From positions 1 through 64,000 of the forward strand of contig DXGM01000016.1 of assembly GCA_019113915.1 (NCBI GenBank): a stretch of DNA of 64,000 nt, given 5' to 3'. Under the pieces are notes generated by a model. The model ran no database searches, was not told where the DNA came from, and was given only the letters and a program-made list of their open reading frames with translations. This document shows, in pieces, positions 9,168-18,204 of this stretch (the stretch's first letter is position 1; the number at the start of each line of letters is the position of its first letter). The position numbers and the translations under genes are program-made. The DNA comes from Candidatus Gordonibacter avicola (GTDB taxonomy: Bacteria > Actinomycetota > Coriobacteriia > Coriobacteriales > Eggerthellaceae).

Positions 9168-11272
9168 GACGACGCCTCCTTCTTTTCGCTCTTAGTGCCT
9201 CCGTCCGCGGCGGAACCCGCCCGGAAAAAACCTGCGCGCCACGTGGTCTTCGCAATGAGCTTGTCGAAGATGAGCAGCGCCGCCGGCAAGAATGTCACAA
9301 CCAGGAAGAACGACAGCAACGTGCCGCGCGCCAGCAGCAGGCCCAGCAGCGACACGATGTTGTTTGTCGAGGTCAGCCACAGCACGAGGCCTGCCGCCGT
9401 GAGAATGCTCGCGGACACAAGGATGCTTTGGAACGACGTGCCCAGCGTGCGGGCCAGCGCCTCGCGGGCGGGCATGCTGCGGCGGTGCGTGCGGTAGGTG
9501 TCCGTAAATAGGATGGCGTAGTCTACCGTGGCGCCCAGCTGCACGGTGTTGATCACGAGAAAGCCCAGGTAGTTTAGCGATTCTCCCGTGAAATACGGCA
9601 CGGACAGGTTGATAAAAATGGCCGACTCGATGGTGGCAATTAAAATGACTGGAAGCGTGGCCGACTTAAACGTAAGCAGCAACACCAGCAGAATGGCCGC
9701 GATGGCAATGAGGTTCGTCACCTTGTTGTCCTCGGTCACGACGCCCTTCATGTCGTAGAGGCTGGCCGTCATGCCGGCCGTGAGGCCCTGGTCACCGTAC
9801 AGGTTGCGCACTTCGTTGCGCACCTGCTCAAGCACGCCGAACGCGGTTGTGCCCTCGGACTCGGTGTCGGCGTACACCACCAGGCGCGCGTCGTGTTCGG
9901 AGTAGAACTGCTCGGTCACGGCCGGGTCCAAAAAGCCGGTGGGAATCTGCGAGCCTACGGCCATTGGGTACGACAATACGGACGTGACGTGGGGAATCTG
10001 TTCCAGGCGCTCGGCGAGTTCCAGTTCGCGTCCCATGTCGCCCTTCGGCACCAGCACCACGGCGGGCGTCGATTGGCCGAACGTGTCGTTAATGGCAGCC
10101 GTGTCGCGCGCCACGCGCGTTTGGCTTCCTTCGGTTGAGCCCATGCCGTACGTAAATTGTGTGCTGGCCTGCGCCATTGCGCACGGCACCACCAGCACCA
10201 GCACCAGCGCGAACACGGGAATGCGCAGAGGCGCCAGAACCTTCCCCACGCCTTTGAAAGTGGGTAGGAAGCGGCGATGGTGCGTTTTGTCAATGAGTTT
10301 GTAGGCGGCCAACGTGAAGGCCGGCAGGAACACCACCACGCAAATGAACGAGAACACAATGCCTTTGCAGAGCGTAATGCCCAGGTCAGCGCCTATGCGG
10401 AACTGCATGAAGCCAAGCGCTGCAAACCCGAACATAGTGGTGGCGGCCGACGCGGCGATGGCCGAGAAGCTTTGCTTCATGGCGCGGCGCATGGCCAGCA
10501 CGGCGTCGGGTTCCTTCTCGCGTTCACGCTGGAACGCGTGCAGCAGGAAAATGGCGTAGTCCAGCGACACGGCCAGCTGCAGAATAGGCGCGATGGTGAA
10601 CGCGATGTAGCTAACTTCGCCCAGGAAGATGTTCGTGCCCATGTTGAGCAACACCGACACGCCAATGGCCAGCAGAAAGAACACGGGCTCAATCCACGAG
10701 GTGGTGGATATGATGAGAATAAGCAGGATCAGCGGCACCAAAATGGCGAACGCGTTGGCTACCTCGCTGCCCGCCATGGCTTCGGATTCAGCCGTGTTGA
10801 TGGCCTGACCAGTGGCGCTGCCGTCCTCGCCCACCACGTCGTAAATGGCTTGGAGCGCTTCGGTTTCTTCGCCTTCGGCCACGGTGACGTCGAAGAGGGC
10901 GTGGCCGTCGCGGTAGTATTGCTCCACCGTGGCCTGGTCCAGCATTTCGAGCGGAGTGCCCAGGTCAGCCACATCGTCGAGCCACAGCACGCCTTCGACA
11001 CCTTGCGCGGCAGCCAGTTCGTGCTTGTACGTGAGCGCTTGTTCCACGTCCACGTTGTTCACCATGACGCGGGCGTTGGGAACGGAGGCGTCGAATTCGG
11101 CGTTCATCTGCTCCAACGCGCGCGTGGACTCGGTGGATTCAGGCAGGTACGACGTCAGGTCGTAGTTGATGGGCACGAACAGCGCGGCGACACCCGCCGC
11201 CGCGGCCAGCAAAAGCGTGACAACGACGATGGGAATGCGATGGCCCGTCACGAACGCGGTAAACCGATCCAC
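9164..11272 (-). CDS. MMPL/RND-family membrane exporter
   Basis: A 702-residue protein with the duplicated RND layout: one N-terminal helix (about 13-33), a large outer loop (about 35-190), a five- to six-helix block, then the same again. It resembles MmpL and hydrophobe exporters, which move lipids or amphiphiles using the proton gradient. Motifs of the conserved MMPL block are visible in each half (LDYAIFLLHAFQRERE and VDYAILFTDTYRTHRR, each with the intramembrane Asp-Tyr). The gene is first in an operon with the heptad-repeat protein and divergent from a TetR gene, the usual set-up for an inducible efflux system. Substrate unknown. Confidence 0.88.
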   Translation of the reverse strand: MDRFTAFVTGHRIPIVVVTLLLAAAAGVAALFVPINYDLTSYLPESTESTRALEQMNAEFDASVPNARVMVNNVDVEQALTYKHELAAAQGVEGVLWLDDVADLGTPLEMLDQATVEQYYRDGHALFDVTVAEGEETEALQAIYDVVGEDGSATGQAINTAESEAMAGSEVANAFAILVPLILLILIISTTSWIEPVFFLLAIGVSVLLNMGTNIFLGEVSYIAFTIAPILQLAVSLDYAIFLLHAFQREREKEPDAVLAMRRAMKQSFSAIAASAATTMFGFAALGFMQFRIGADLGITLCKGIVFSFICVVVFLPAFTLAAYKLIDKTHHRRFLPTFKGVGKVLAPLRIPVFALVLVLVVPCAMAQASTQFTYGMGSTEGSQTRVARDTAAINDTFGQSTPAVVLVPKGDMGRELELAERLEQIPHVTSVLSYPMAVGSQIPTGFLDPAVTEQFYSEHDARLVVYADTESEGTTAFGVLEQVRNEVRNLYGDQGLTAGMTASLYDMKGVVTEDNKVTNLIAIAAILLVLLLTFKSATLPVILIATIESAIFINLSVPYFTGESLNYLGFLVINTVQLGATVDYAILFTDTYRTHRRSMPAREALARTLGTSFQSILVSASILTAAGLVLWLTSTNNIVSLLGLLLARGTLLSFFLVVTFLPAALLIFDKLIAKTTWRAGFFRAGSAADGGTKSEKKEASS

Positions 11273-11405
11273 GAACCGCCTCCTACCCTATCGTTGCGGA
11301 TGCTGGGCTGGTGCCCTGGTGGCGGCGCGTGCGTGGGCGACCTCCAACTGCCGTGTTCGCGGGGCCGCCGCATGGCGGTTTCTCGCGTGAAACGGCAACA
11401 CCCTG

Positions 11406-11435
11406 TTGATTATCTTTCTTCAATACTGTTATATT
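11406..11435 (+). promoter_or_regulatory. Promoter of the TetR gene
   Basis: TTGATT at 11406-11411 and TATATT at 11430-11435 with 18 nt between them, about 110 nt upstream of the TetR start codon. The spacing is close to ideal and the segment is AT-rich in a GC-rich setting. Confidence 0.5.
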
Positions 11436-11473
11436 GCATTATGCCGATTCTGCAACCGATAATATCTTCGCAA

Positions 11474-11491
11474 ATGTCGGCAAACCGACAT
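11474..11491. promoter_or_regulatory. Probable TetR operator
   Basis: A perfect inverted repeat ATGTCGG-CAAA-CCGACAT, with a further half-site ATGTCGG at 11513-11519. It lies between the divergent exporter operon and the TetR gene, where such a repressor would control both. Confidence 0.65.
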
Positions 11492-11547
11492 CTGGTACGA
11501 AAATGTCGGGAAAGCCTTCCTTCGAACCCTCGGACAGGAGGGGCATC

Positions 11548-12102
11548 ATGAAGCAAGACCACCGCGTACGTCTGACAAAAATGCTGCTCCGCGAGGCATT
11601 TCTGGATCTTCTGCTGGAAAAGCCCGTGGCGAAAATCACCGTAAAGGAACTGTGCGACAAAGCTGGTGTCAATCGGGCAACGTTTTACGCTCATTACCGC
11701 GACCTGTTTGACCTGCATGAGGAAATCGAGCAGGATCTGGCGCACACCATCATGCACTCGCTGAACACGACGCAGCCCGGCAACCTGTTTAGCGCGTTCA
11801 GCACCGCCATTTGCTCCATCATTGTTGAGCATCAGCGCTCGTGCCAGGCCATTTTTGGCGAATTCGGCGACCCGGACTTTCCGCTGCGCGTGGTGGAGAC
11901 GCTGCGCGAGAGCAGTCTGGCACTGTGGCACGAGGAACGTCCCGAGGTGCCGAAAGACGAGCTCAACCGCTTCTACACGTTCGCCGCGAATGGATGCCTC
12001 GCCGTCGTGCGCGCCTGGGTGCAAAACGACATGCAAGAAAGCCCCGAAACCATCGCCTGCTTCATAGAAAAAATGACCACCAAAGGCCTCGCCTCCCTCT
12101 GA
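11548..12102 (+). CDS. TetR-family transcriptional regulator
   Basis: A 184-residue regulator. The N-terminal helix-turn-helix (about 8-52) reads LTKMLLREAFLDLLLEKPVAK and ITVKELCDKAGVNRATFYAHY, a typical TetR domain. The rest is an all-helical ligand domain of the TetR_C type found with YhgE/MMPL loci. The ATG at 11548 follows an AGGAGG site at the right distance. Upstream in-frame ATGs lie within the operator region and are not favoured. It probably represses the divergent MMPL-heptad operon through the ATGTCGG palindrome. Confidence 0.9.
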   Translation: MKQDHRVRLTKMLLREAFLDLLLEKPVAKITVKELCDKAGVNRATFYAHYRDLFDLHEEIEQDLAHTIMHSLNTTQPGNLFSAFSTAICSIIVEHQRSCQAIFGEFGDPDFPLRVVETLRESSLALWHEERPEVPKDELNRFYTFAANGCLAVVRAWVQNDMQESPETIACFIEKMTTKGLASL

Positions 12103-12413
12103 CCCCCTAACGCCGCCCGCGTGCATTATTTTTTCGTGCGTCTTTTTTCGTTGCTGAATTTTTCGCTGTCATTTTTTGGCGCTCCCTTTATTGCACTCCA
12201 TTTTTGGTGCGTGATTTTTTGATTGTTGGAATGTTTCACGTGAAACATTTGGGGTTTACGAAAAAAGTTGTTGTTCTTTATGCTGAGAATTACCTGTTCA
12301 CAAGCTTAGTGCTGAAAAAGTTAGTATTCCTAGGGAGTTGCTAGTATTTATTTTATTCTTTTTGGCGTATAATAGGGCGAACCGGAACAGCCGGAGACCG
12401 AGAGAGGAGCATC
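12103..12413. other. Intergenic region with T-tracts, parS and a -10 box
   Basis: This 311-bp gap has no gene. From 12124 to 12220 the plus strand carries six T5-T6 tracts separated by short GC steps. A parS site follows at 12232, and a TATAAT box at 12368-12373, 40 nt before the next start codon, is the likely -10 element of the MoaE-like gene. Confidence 0.6.
12232..12247. other. parS site 1 (ParB-binding)
   Basis: An exact match to the bacterial centromere consensus TGTTTCACGTGAAACA, a perfect 16-bp palindrome. It is not part of any gene. Confidence 0.85.
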
Positions 12414-12809
12414 ATGGCAGTGCAAGAACCGTCCATCGATCAGTGGCTCAAAGAGGCGAAGCAGGACCCGAAAGCTGCGCAGTGCGGCATGTTCCTGACG
12501 CATAACGGCATCGTGCGCATCACGCCGAAAAAGCAGGTGCGCGAAGGCGTCGAAGGCTTGGGCGAAGTGACTCACGTTGAATTCTCGTACGATAAAGAGG
12601 GCGTCGAAAAAGCCGTCGAAGAGGCGCTGACCTGGCCCGGCGTGTACTATGTACGCACGTGGCTGAACGAAGGCGTACTGGGCGTGGGCGACTCCATCAT
12701 GTACGTGCTCATCGGAGCGGACATTCGCCCGAACTGCATTGATGCGCTCCAGAAGCTCGTCGGGAAGATCAAAAACGACCTCGTGGTGGAGAAGGAAATC
12801 TACGCCTAG
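12414..12809 (+). CDS. moaE: MoaE-like protein (molybdopterin synthase large-subunit family)
   Basis: A 131-residue protein. The core fits MoaE: GMFLTHNGIVR near 28-38, a central helix (DKEGVEKAVEEALTWPG), then LNEGVLGVGDSIMYVLIGAD and KLVGKIKNDLVVEKEIY, where the two lysines and the terminal KE align with the catalytic end of MoaE. It is shorter than E. coli MoaE and the usual HR pair after the VGD block is IR, so activity is not certain. MoaE joins MoaD to transfer sulfur to precursor Z in molybdenum cofactor synthesis. The next gene on the same strand is moeA, which supports the role. The start has a GAGAGGAG site. Confidence 0.72.
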   Translation: MAVQEPSIDQWLKEAKQDPKAAQCGMFLTHNGIVRITPKKQVREGVEGLGEVTHVEFSYDKEGVEKAVEEALTWPGVYYVRTWLNEGVLGVGDSIMYVLIGADIRPNCIDALQKLVGKIKNDLVVEKEIYA

Positions 12810-12860
12810 GTTTTCACCAAGGTTCACAAGAACGCAACACATATCATTTTGAGGGACGGA

Positions 12861-12876
12861 TGTTTCACGTGAAACA
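12861..12876. other. parS site 2, inside a terminator-like hairpin
   Basis: A second exact TGTTTCACGTGAAACA. Flanking bases extend the palindrome (ACGGA...TCCGT) and TTCTTTTATTT follows on the plus strand, so the same bases may also end the MoaE-like transcript. Confidence 0.85.
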
Positions 12877-13246
12877 TCCGTTCTTTTATTTGGAATTACT
12901 TTTTCGCCAATCGTTATTTCAGCAACGATATTTTGATGCGCGAAAAAATGAGTGGCGAAAGTGAGTGACGGGGATAGATGGATGGATGGCGGGGAATGAG
13001 CAAAGAATGGTTTGTGGGACAACGAAAAAATGAGTGGTTGGGTGGGATCACGAAAATTTCAGAAAAATAAATGTAATGAAAAAATGAGTGATTGAGAGAG
13101 GCGGAAATGAAAGGGAGAAGCCGGGAGATATGGGTGGCGGGGTGGGTGGGAGGTTGTTTTTCTTGGTGGGGAATATTCTTAGGTGGGAATAGATTTGGGG
13201 TAGTATAATGAGGGAGACGTGGGTGTTAAGTAAGGGAGGGTTTGGT
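12877..13246. other. AT-rich, purine-skewed intergenic region
   Basis: About 370 bp without a gene. GAAAAAATGAGTG occurs three times, at 12942, 13024 and 13078. G-rich stretches such as GGCGGGGTGGGTGGGAGG lie at 13136-13153. A TATAAT box at 13204-13209 is the probable -10 element for moeA. Confidence 0.5.
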
Positions 13247-14473
13247 ATGGGTGAGAAGATTATGGACGGGTTTCCTTCTCGGGAAGAGGCATTAAAAGAC
13301 TTTTTTGCTGCTTGGGAGCCTGCGGCGGAGGCGACGGCTACCGAACTCGTGAGCCTTGATGAAGCGGTTGGGCGCATTCTGGCGCGCGCGTTGTTCTCCA
13401 TCAACACCCTGCCCGTTGTGCGAGCCTCGGCGTGTGATGGCATTGCCGTAAAGTCGGAGGCTTTCGCAAACGGGCTGCCTGACACCAGCACCTGGCACCT
13501 TGGCGAAGACTACGTGCGCGCCGACACGGGCGACGATTTCCCTGATGCGTACGACGCGGTCATCATGATAGAGAAAGCTGCCCTCCAGCCCGACGGCTCC
13601 GTCATCCTTGACGACGACGTGCAGGTGCAGCCCGGCACGAACGTACGCCCTGCTGGCAGCACCATCAAGGCCGGCGCGCCGCTCATGAAAGCGGGCCTGC
13701 CCATTCGTCCAACCGACCTCGCCACGCTTGCCATGGGCGGTGTCACCATGGTGCCCGTGCGCCGCAAGCCGCGCATCGCGTTCATCCCCACCGGAAGCGA
13801 ACTCGTTCCCGCCGGCATAGCACCGCGGCGCGGGCAAAACGTGGACACAAACAGCCTGATGGTGAAGCACCTGCTGCACGAATACGGCGCGGAACCCCTC
13901 ATCTTCCCCATCGTGCATGACGACGAAGCGGCCCTGGAGCGCGCATTCACGGAGGCGCTCGCCATTGCCGACGCCGTGATAATCAACGGCGGCTCAGCCG
14001 TGGGTGAAGAAGATTTTAACGTGCGCATGATTGAGCGGCGCGGGCGCGTGGTGCACCACTACATCGCCGCCGTGCCGGGACGCCCCCTCATGATGGCCGT
14101 CGCCAACGGCAAACCAGTCATTGACCTGCCCGGACCAACACTCGCGGCCTACTTCGGCGCGCAGTGGTGCCTCCAGGCCATCGTCGCGCGCTTCCTCGGC
14201 ATTCCCGTGTTGCACCACCCCACGGTGAAGGCGCGTGCCGCGGCCGACGTGTCATGCCCGCCCCAGATGGCGAACATCGCGCGCGTGAACTTGGTGCATG
14301 ACGAAGAAAGTCCCACGGGCTATACGGCGCACTTCCTGAATTTCAACGCTGGTGATATGGCGGCTTGCATGGCCAGCAACGCCCAGCGCGTGTCGCCCCT
14401 CGGCGAACGCGGCTTTGCGGCCGAGGACATAATTGACGTTGAACTGCTCCGCAGCGAGGAATACATCGACTGA
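13247..14473 (+). CDS. moeA: MoeA-family molybdenum insertase
   Basis: A 408-residue protein of the MoeA family, which inserts molybdate into molybdopterin. The N-terminal part has VVRASACDGIAV, matching the substrate-binding motif of MoeA. Central beta region: GTNVRPAGSTIKAGAPLMKAG. The MogA-like domain contains IPTGSEL and the loop GGSAVGEEDFN, where most family members have GGVSVG-DYD. The later motif reads DLPGPTLAAY instead of the common PGNPVS. The enzyme is therefore a divergent branch. The start at 13247 follows AAGGGAGGG. The earlier ATG at 13208 lies inside the -10 box, so it is rejected. Confidence 0.85.
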   Translation: MGEKIMDGFPSREEALKDFFAAWEPAAEATATELVSLDEAVGRILARALFSINTLPVVRASACDGIAVKSEAFANGLPDTSTWHLGEDYVRADTGDDFPDAYDAVIMIEKAALQPDGSVILDDDVQVQPGTNVRPAGSTIKAGAPLMKAGLPIRPTDLATLAMGGVTMVPVRRKPRIAFIPTGSELVPAGIAPRRGQNVDTNSLMVKHLLHEYGAEPLIFPIVHDDEAALERAFTEALAIADAVIINGGSAVGEEDFNVRMIERRGRVVHHYIAAVPGRPLMMAVANGKPVIDLPGPTLAAYFGAQWCLQAIVARFLGIPVLHHPTVKARAAADVSCPPQMANIARVNLVHDEESPTGYTAHFLNFNAGDMAACMASNAQRVSPLGERGFAAEDIIDVELLRSEEYID

Positions 14474-14537
14474 GACAACCTATCGCGCCTGTTCAGCTTA
14501 CCCGCGCGCCCACACGCCCGCCGCGGCGCACGCCACC

Positions 14538-15107
14538 CTAATCGCGCCGCGCAAAAATCAGCGACAGCGCCTCAGCGCGCGTCGCCTGGCTGCGCTCGAA
14601 CGCGCCACGCACGGCGCTGGTCGTGGTCTTCGCGCCCGCCTTCTTCACGCCGCGCATGCTCATACACAGATGCTCGGCCTCCAGCACCACGATGACGCCC
14701 TGCGGATGCAGCTGCTCAATAAGTGTGTCGGCAATTTGCGAGGTCAGACGCTCTTGCACCTGCGGCCGCTTCGCAAACACGTCCACCAGACGTGCCAACT
14801 TCGACAGCCCACAAATGCGTCCGTCAGCCGCTGGAATGTAGGCCACGTGCGCCATGCCAAAAAACGGCACCAGATGATGCTCGCACATGGAGTAGAAGGG
14901 AATGTCGCGCACCAGCACCATTTCCTCGTGGTGTTCGTCGAACGTGGTGGCGAAATGCTCGGCCGGGTCTTGGCCCAGACCAGCAAACACTTCCTCGTAC
15001 ATGCGCGCCACGCGCGCAGGTGTCTCGCGCAAGCCCTCTCGATCGGGGTCTTCGCCCACACCTTCCAGAATAAGCCGCACGCCCTCTTCGATTTTTGCTG
15101 AATCCAT
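14538..15107 (-). CDS. folE: GTP cyclohydrolase I
   Basis: A 189-residue enzyme that makes dihydroneopterin triphosphate from GTP, the first step of folate synthesis. Zinc ligands are in [10 protein letters not shown] and HLCMSMRG. The [10 protein letters not shown] and [10 protein letters not shown] helices and the terminal TRAEALSL are typical. The length fits the short bacterial form. The start ATG at 15107 gives the family N-terminus ([22 protein letters not shown]). The frame open to 15254 runs into unrelated residues. It converges on moeA and looks intact. Confidence 0.95.
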   Translation of the reverse strand: MDSAKIEEGVRLILEGVGEDPDREGLRETPARVARMYEEVFAGLGQDPAEHFATTFDEHHEEMVLVRDIPFYSMCEHHLVPFFGMAHVAYIPAADGRICGLSKLARLVDVFAKRPQVQERLTSQIADTLIEQLHPQGVIVVLEAEHLCMSMRGVKKAGAKTTTSAVRGAFERSQATRAEALSLIFARRD

Positions 15108-15189
15108 AGCTGCTTTGCCCGCTTTCTCACACTGGCTGTCGCGACCATCATAGCATGACGTTTTCGCAGAAGAACGGGGCTGTCGGCAA

Positions 15190-15231
15190 AAAGAGAGAAG
15201 ACCCGGCGGGGAGGGAGGGTGCCGGGTCTTC
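15190..15231 (-). terminator. Terminator of the cytochrome-flavoprotein operon
   Basis: An 11-bp stem GAAGACCCGGC / GCCGGGTCTTC, followed on the minus strand by TCTCTCTTTTT. It lies about 135 nt after the cytochrome stop codon. Confidence 0.85.
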
Positions 15232-15366
15232 ACGTTGAAGGAGGGCCGCCGCACAGTGCGGCCCGGGAAGGTTATCGTCGGGCGTGCGCCCGCTCGTCAA
15301 CCGCAGAAACTCCGCGGCTTGACCAGCGCCAGCCAGCACGGCCAGCACAAGCTCAGTGCCGCAGCG

Positions 15367-16038
15367 TTACGCCACCTGCCGCTCGCGCAGCTCGTGGCAC
15401 GTACCGCACTGGAAGACACCCTGGTGGTGGCACTGAGCGCACCACTTCATGGCATCCTTCTGCACGTTCTTGGTGTGAATCTTATGGCAGTCGGTGCACG
15501 TCGGAACGTTCGCGTCGTGCTGCTCGTTGCTTGCATACTCGTGAGGGTTCTGCACGGCTCCCTTGTCATCCTTGAAGTTCGTGTTGTCCGCGGTGATCAC
15601 CGCCATGTCAGCCAAAGTGCCGTGGCACGCCGGATCCTGGCACGTCTGCGCGTCAACCGTCACCACGGTGGCCTTCGACGCAGGCTTGTCCGCGTACGTC
15701 ACGCCCTCGTGGGCGGTCTTCAGCGTGGCTTCCTCGGTATGGCACTGGCTGCACTGCATGTCACCATGCTCCATAGCCTGGGGATACGCCGCGTCAGTCA
15801 TCGTGCCCGCCTCGGTGGTGTGGCACGTCTTGCAGTCGATGTCCATGGTCCAGTCCACCGTCTGCGTTGCCATGGGGTCTTCCTTTTGGGACTGCTTAGC
15901 CGGAGCCTCGCCGTCGCCCGCCTGCTTGGGAGAGCACCCGACAACCGAGCCCAAAGCAACAGCGAGCAGCAGCACGGCAACCGCGATAGCCAGCACCACA
16001 AAGCCCCTGTTGGCGGTTTTTGTCGTTGCGTTCGTCAT
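15367..16038 (-). CDS. Multihaem cytochrome c lipoprotein
   Basis: A 223-residue exported electron carrier. A membrane helix at about 11-34 ends in a lipobox (GSVVGCSPK), so Cys35 is probably lipidated. Haem sites in order: CKTCH, CSQCH, CQDPACH (a CX4CH form), CTDCH, CAQCH and CGTCH, six in all, with extra His residues for second ligands. It resembles the small cytochromes paired with periplasmic flavoprotein reductases, where it would pass electrons from the quinone pool to the reductase. The flavoprotein gene lies 117 nt upstream in the same operon. Confidence 0.88.
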   Translation of the reverse strand: MTNATTKTANRGFVVLAIAVAVLLLAVALGSVVGCSPKQAGDGEAPAKQSQKEDPMATQTVDWTMDIDCKTCHTTEAGTMTDAAYPQAMEHGDMQCSQCHTEEATLKTAHEGVTYADKPASKATVVTVDAQTCQDPACHGTLADMAVITADNTNFKDDKGAVQNPHEYASNEQHDANVPTCTDCHKIHTKNVQKDAMKWCAQCHHQGVFQCGTCHELRERQVA

Positions 16039-16058
16039 AGTATTCCTATCGTGTCAGC

Positions 16059-16133
16059 AACCCGGCCAGCCAGGGGCCAGCCGGGTTCGATGCAGTTCGA
16101 AGCGCCGCCCGGGGAGGGAGGGGGCGGCGCTTC
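16059..16133 (-). other. Two intercistronic hairpins
   Basis: AACCCGGC/GCCGGGTT (16059-16087) and GAAGCGCCGCCC/GGGCGGCGCTTC (16099-16133) lie between the reductase and cytochrome genes. Neither has a T run, so they are more likely mRNA-stability or processing elements that set different amounts of the two proteins. Confidence 0.5.
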
Positions 16134-16155
16134 ATGTGGTCAAGCGCGCGGGTGC

Positions 16156-17817
16156 CTACTTCTTGGCGTCCCACGGCTCCAAACCGGCGCAGTGGCGGCC
16201 AGCAATACGGCCCCACACCATGTTCTCGGAGTTGTTACCGCCGGTGATGCCATAGCTGTGAGCCTGGAAGTTGCCGAAGCTGCCCGCAGCGTACAGGCGC
16301 GGAATCACGTTGCCGGCCGGGTCCAGGACCTCGGCGTTCACGTTCTTCTTCGGGCCGCCCAGCGTGGAGCAGGAACCGGGGTAGATGGAGATGGCGTAGT
16401 ACGGGCCATTTTCGGTGAGCTTGTTTTCCTCGGCGGTAAGCTCGCGGTCGAAACGCGGGTCCTTGCCGGCGTCGCAGAAGGACTGGTACTCGTCGAACGT
16501 GGCTTTCAGCGTGTCAACGTCCATCCAGTGGTCGAATTCCTTGATCTTCTTGGCGAGGTCCTCAAGCGTGTCGCCCTTCAGCACCCAGCCGCGCTCGATT
16601 TCCACCTGGTTATCGTTGGACCAGCCGTCCCATGCGCGAATCTCATCAGGCAGGTCGGTGGTGTAGTTGCCGCATTCGAACCAGCCGCCCTGCTGCGTGC
16701 CCATGGGGCCGCCGTCGATGCCCTTCTGGTCGAAGATCTGCCACGACGGAATGCGATCGTAGTCGTCAATCTTGTCGCTGAACGACATGAGGGTGTGCCA
16801 ACCGTTGTGCGCGGTGCCGCCAGTCTTCGCCTCGTTCTGATAGCGCTTACCCAGGCGGTTCACCGTGAAGAATGCGTCGGACTGCGGGCTGGCGAAAATG
16901 GCGAAGTCGTAGTCGGGGTCGCGCGTCCACATGGCGGTGGTGGAAATAACCATGCCCATGTGCCACAGCTTCGCGCCCACTTCTTCAACCATGCGGATGC
17001 CGTCGCCGGTGTTGTACTGCCAACCCTCGAACTTGAACGGGTAAATCTTCAGGTACTCGTTCTTCAGATCTTCGTTGAATTCGAAGCCGCCGGTGCACAG
17101 CACCACGCCCTTGCGGGCCTTGATGGTTTTCTCAGCGCCATCTTCCATGAAACGCACGCCGCAGATTTCCTTCGTGGCGGGGTTCTGGATGAGGTGTTCG
17201 TCGGTGCACTTGAACTTGATCTCGATGGGAAGGCCCAGCTCAGCGCGCTTGGCTTCCAGCTCGTGGAACGTTGTCATGCCGAAGCCCTCGACGTTGGACA
17301 CGCCGATGCAGCCGGCGTACTTGCCGTCGTCCAGGAACCAGTACTCGGGAATGGTGCCAGCCAGCGCCTGTTCAGCCACCTCGTAGGTCATGCCGTACTT
17401 GTCGGCGTAGTCGGTGTGCTGCTTGGCCTCGGCAATGTAAGCATCAATCATGTCCTCTTCAATAAGGCCATGGCCGAACGCCACGCAGTACTCGCGGAAC
17501 AGCTTCTCGTCCTTGATGACCGTCCACTCGCCGTTGTTGATGCGGCTGTTGCCACCGCCCTCGACGGGAGCCTTCTCCAGAATAACAACCTCGGAGCCGC
17601 CCTCATCAGCAGCGATCAGCGAAGACCACATGCCCGCTCCACCGTAACCAACCACCACGACGTCGGTCTCGTAATCCCACGACTTCGGCTGCCACTCGGT
17701 GGAAGCAGCCGACGCGCCGCCCTCGGCCGAGCAACCCGCAAGCGCGGCGGTGCCAGCAACAGCAGCACCGGCTACCGCGGCGCCCTTCAGGAAATTACGG
17801 CGTGAAATCTCACTCAT
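16156..17817 (-). CDS. Tat-exported FAD-dependent reductase (fumarate reductase flavoprotein family)
   Basis: A 553-residue flavoprotein. The N-terminus has a twin-arginine signal (SRRNFLKGAAVAG) ending in a lipobox-like LAGC. The FAD-binding Rossmann fold follows (VVVVGYGGAGMWSSLIAADEGG and LEKAPVEGGGNS). The capping domain lies in the middle and the end has YAAGSFGNFQAHSYGITGGNN, the second FAD motif. The family includes fumarate, urocanate and methacrylate reductases. The acceptor cannot be assigned from sequence. It is the first gene of an operon with the multihaem cytochrome and is divergent from a LuxR-type membrane regulator that probably controls it. Confidence 0.9.
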   Translation of the reverse strand: MSEISRRNFLKGAAVAGAAVAGTAALAGCSAEGGASAASTEWQPKSWDYETDVVVVGYGGAGMWSSLIAADEGGSEVVILEKAPVEGGGNSRINNGEWTVIKDEKLFREYCVAFGHGLIEEDMIDAYIAEAKQHTDYADKYGMTYEVAEQALAGTIPEYWFLDDGKYAGCIGVSNVEGFGMTTFHELEAKRAELGLPIEIKFKCTDEHLIQNPATKEICGVRFMEDGAEKTIKARKGVVLCTGGFEFNEDLKNEYLKIYPFKFEGWQYNTGDGIRMVEEVGAKLWHMGMVISTTAMWTRDPDYDFAIFASPQSDAFFTVNRLGKRYQNEAKTGGTAHNGWHTLMSFSDKIDDYDRIPSWQIFDQKGIDGGPMGTQQGGWFECGNYTTDLPDEIRAWDGWSNDNQVEIERGWVLKGDTLEDLAKKIKEFDHWMDVDTLKATFDEYQSFCDAGKDPRFDRELTAEENKLTENGPYYAISIYPGSCSTLGGPKKNVNAEVLDPAGNVIPRLYAAGSFGNFQAHSYGITGGNNSENMVWGRIAGRHCAGLEPWDAKK

Positions 17818-18204
17818 AGTTCCTCCTTGCGAATGACGGGCTCCTTTGATCCTCGCTCCCCGCGACGACGTCCCCCTCCACGGCAGACAGCCCGTCCGTC
17901 AGCGCTGCATTCTAAAGACGCGCGCCCTCGCGCACACCCGATGGTGGGTGTGATTGTTGATGAAATTCTTAAATCAATGTTTGAACAGGGGAAATAAACC
18001 CTCCTCACATTCTTAATCCGATTGTAAAAGCAGTATTCTTCAAGGTAGTATTGTTGACGTTGCCGCGTATCGTCACGATAAGGGGATGCACGGGGCGCCT
18101 GACGCGTCGGCTTTGCACGCTACGCAGCACAAGGGGAAGCGGTTGGCGCGATGGCGCGCCGGGCCGCTTTGGGGGAGGATAAGCCTGGGGAGGCTGAATT
18201 ACGC
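17818..18204. promoter_or_regulatory. Divergent promoter region of reductase and LuxR regulator
   Basis: The gap contains an AT-rich core at about 17950-18060. ATTCTTAAATC at 17965 and ATTCTTAATC at 18009 form a direct repeat 44 bp apart, a candidate regulator site. I could not fix -35 and -10 boxes with confidence. Confidence 0.4.

Noticed and set aside
15235..17805. A plus-strand open frame of 856 codons opposite the cytochrome and flavoprotein genes
   Set aside because: It is His/Arg/Val-rich and has no family features. The opposite strand has complete domains, so it is a shadow of high-GC codon use.
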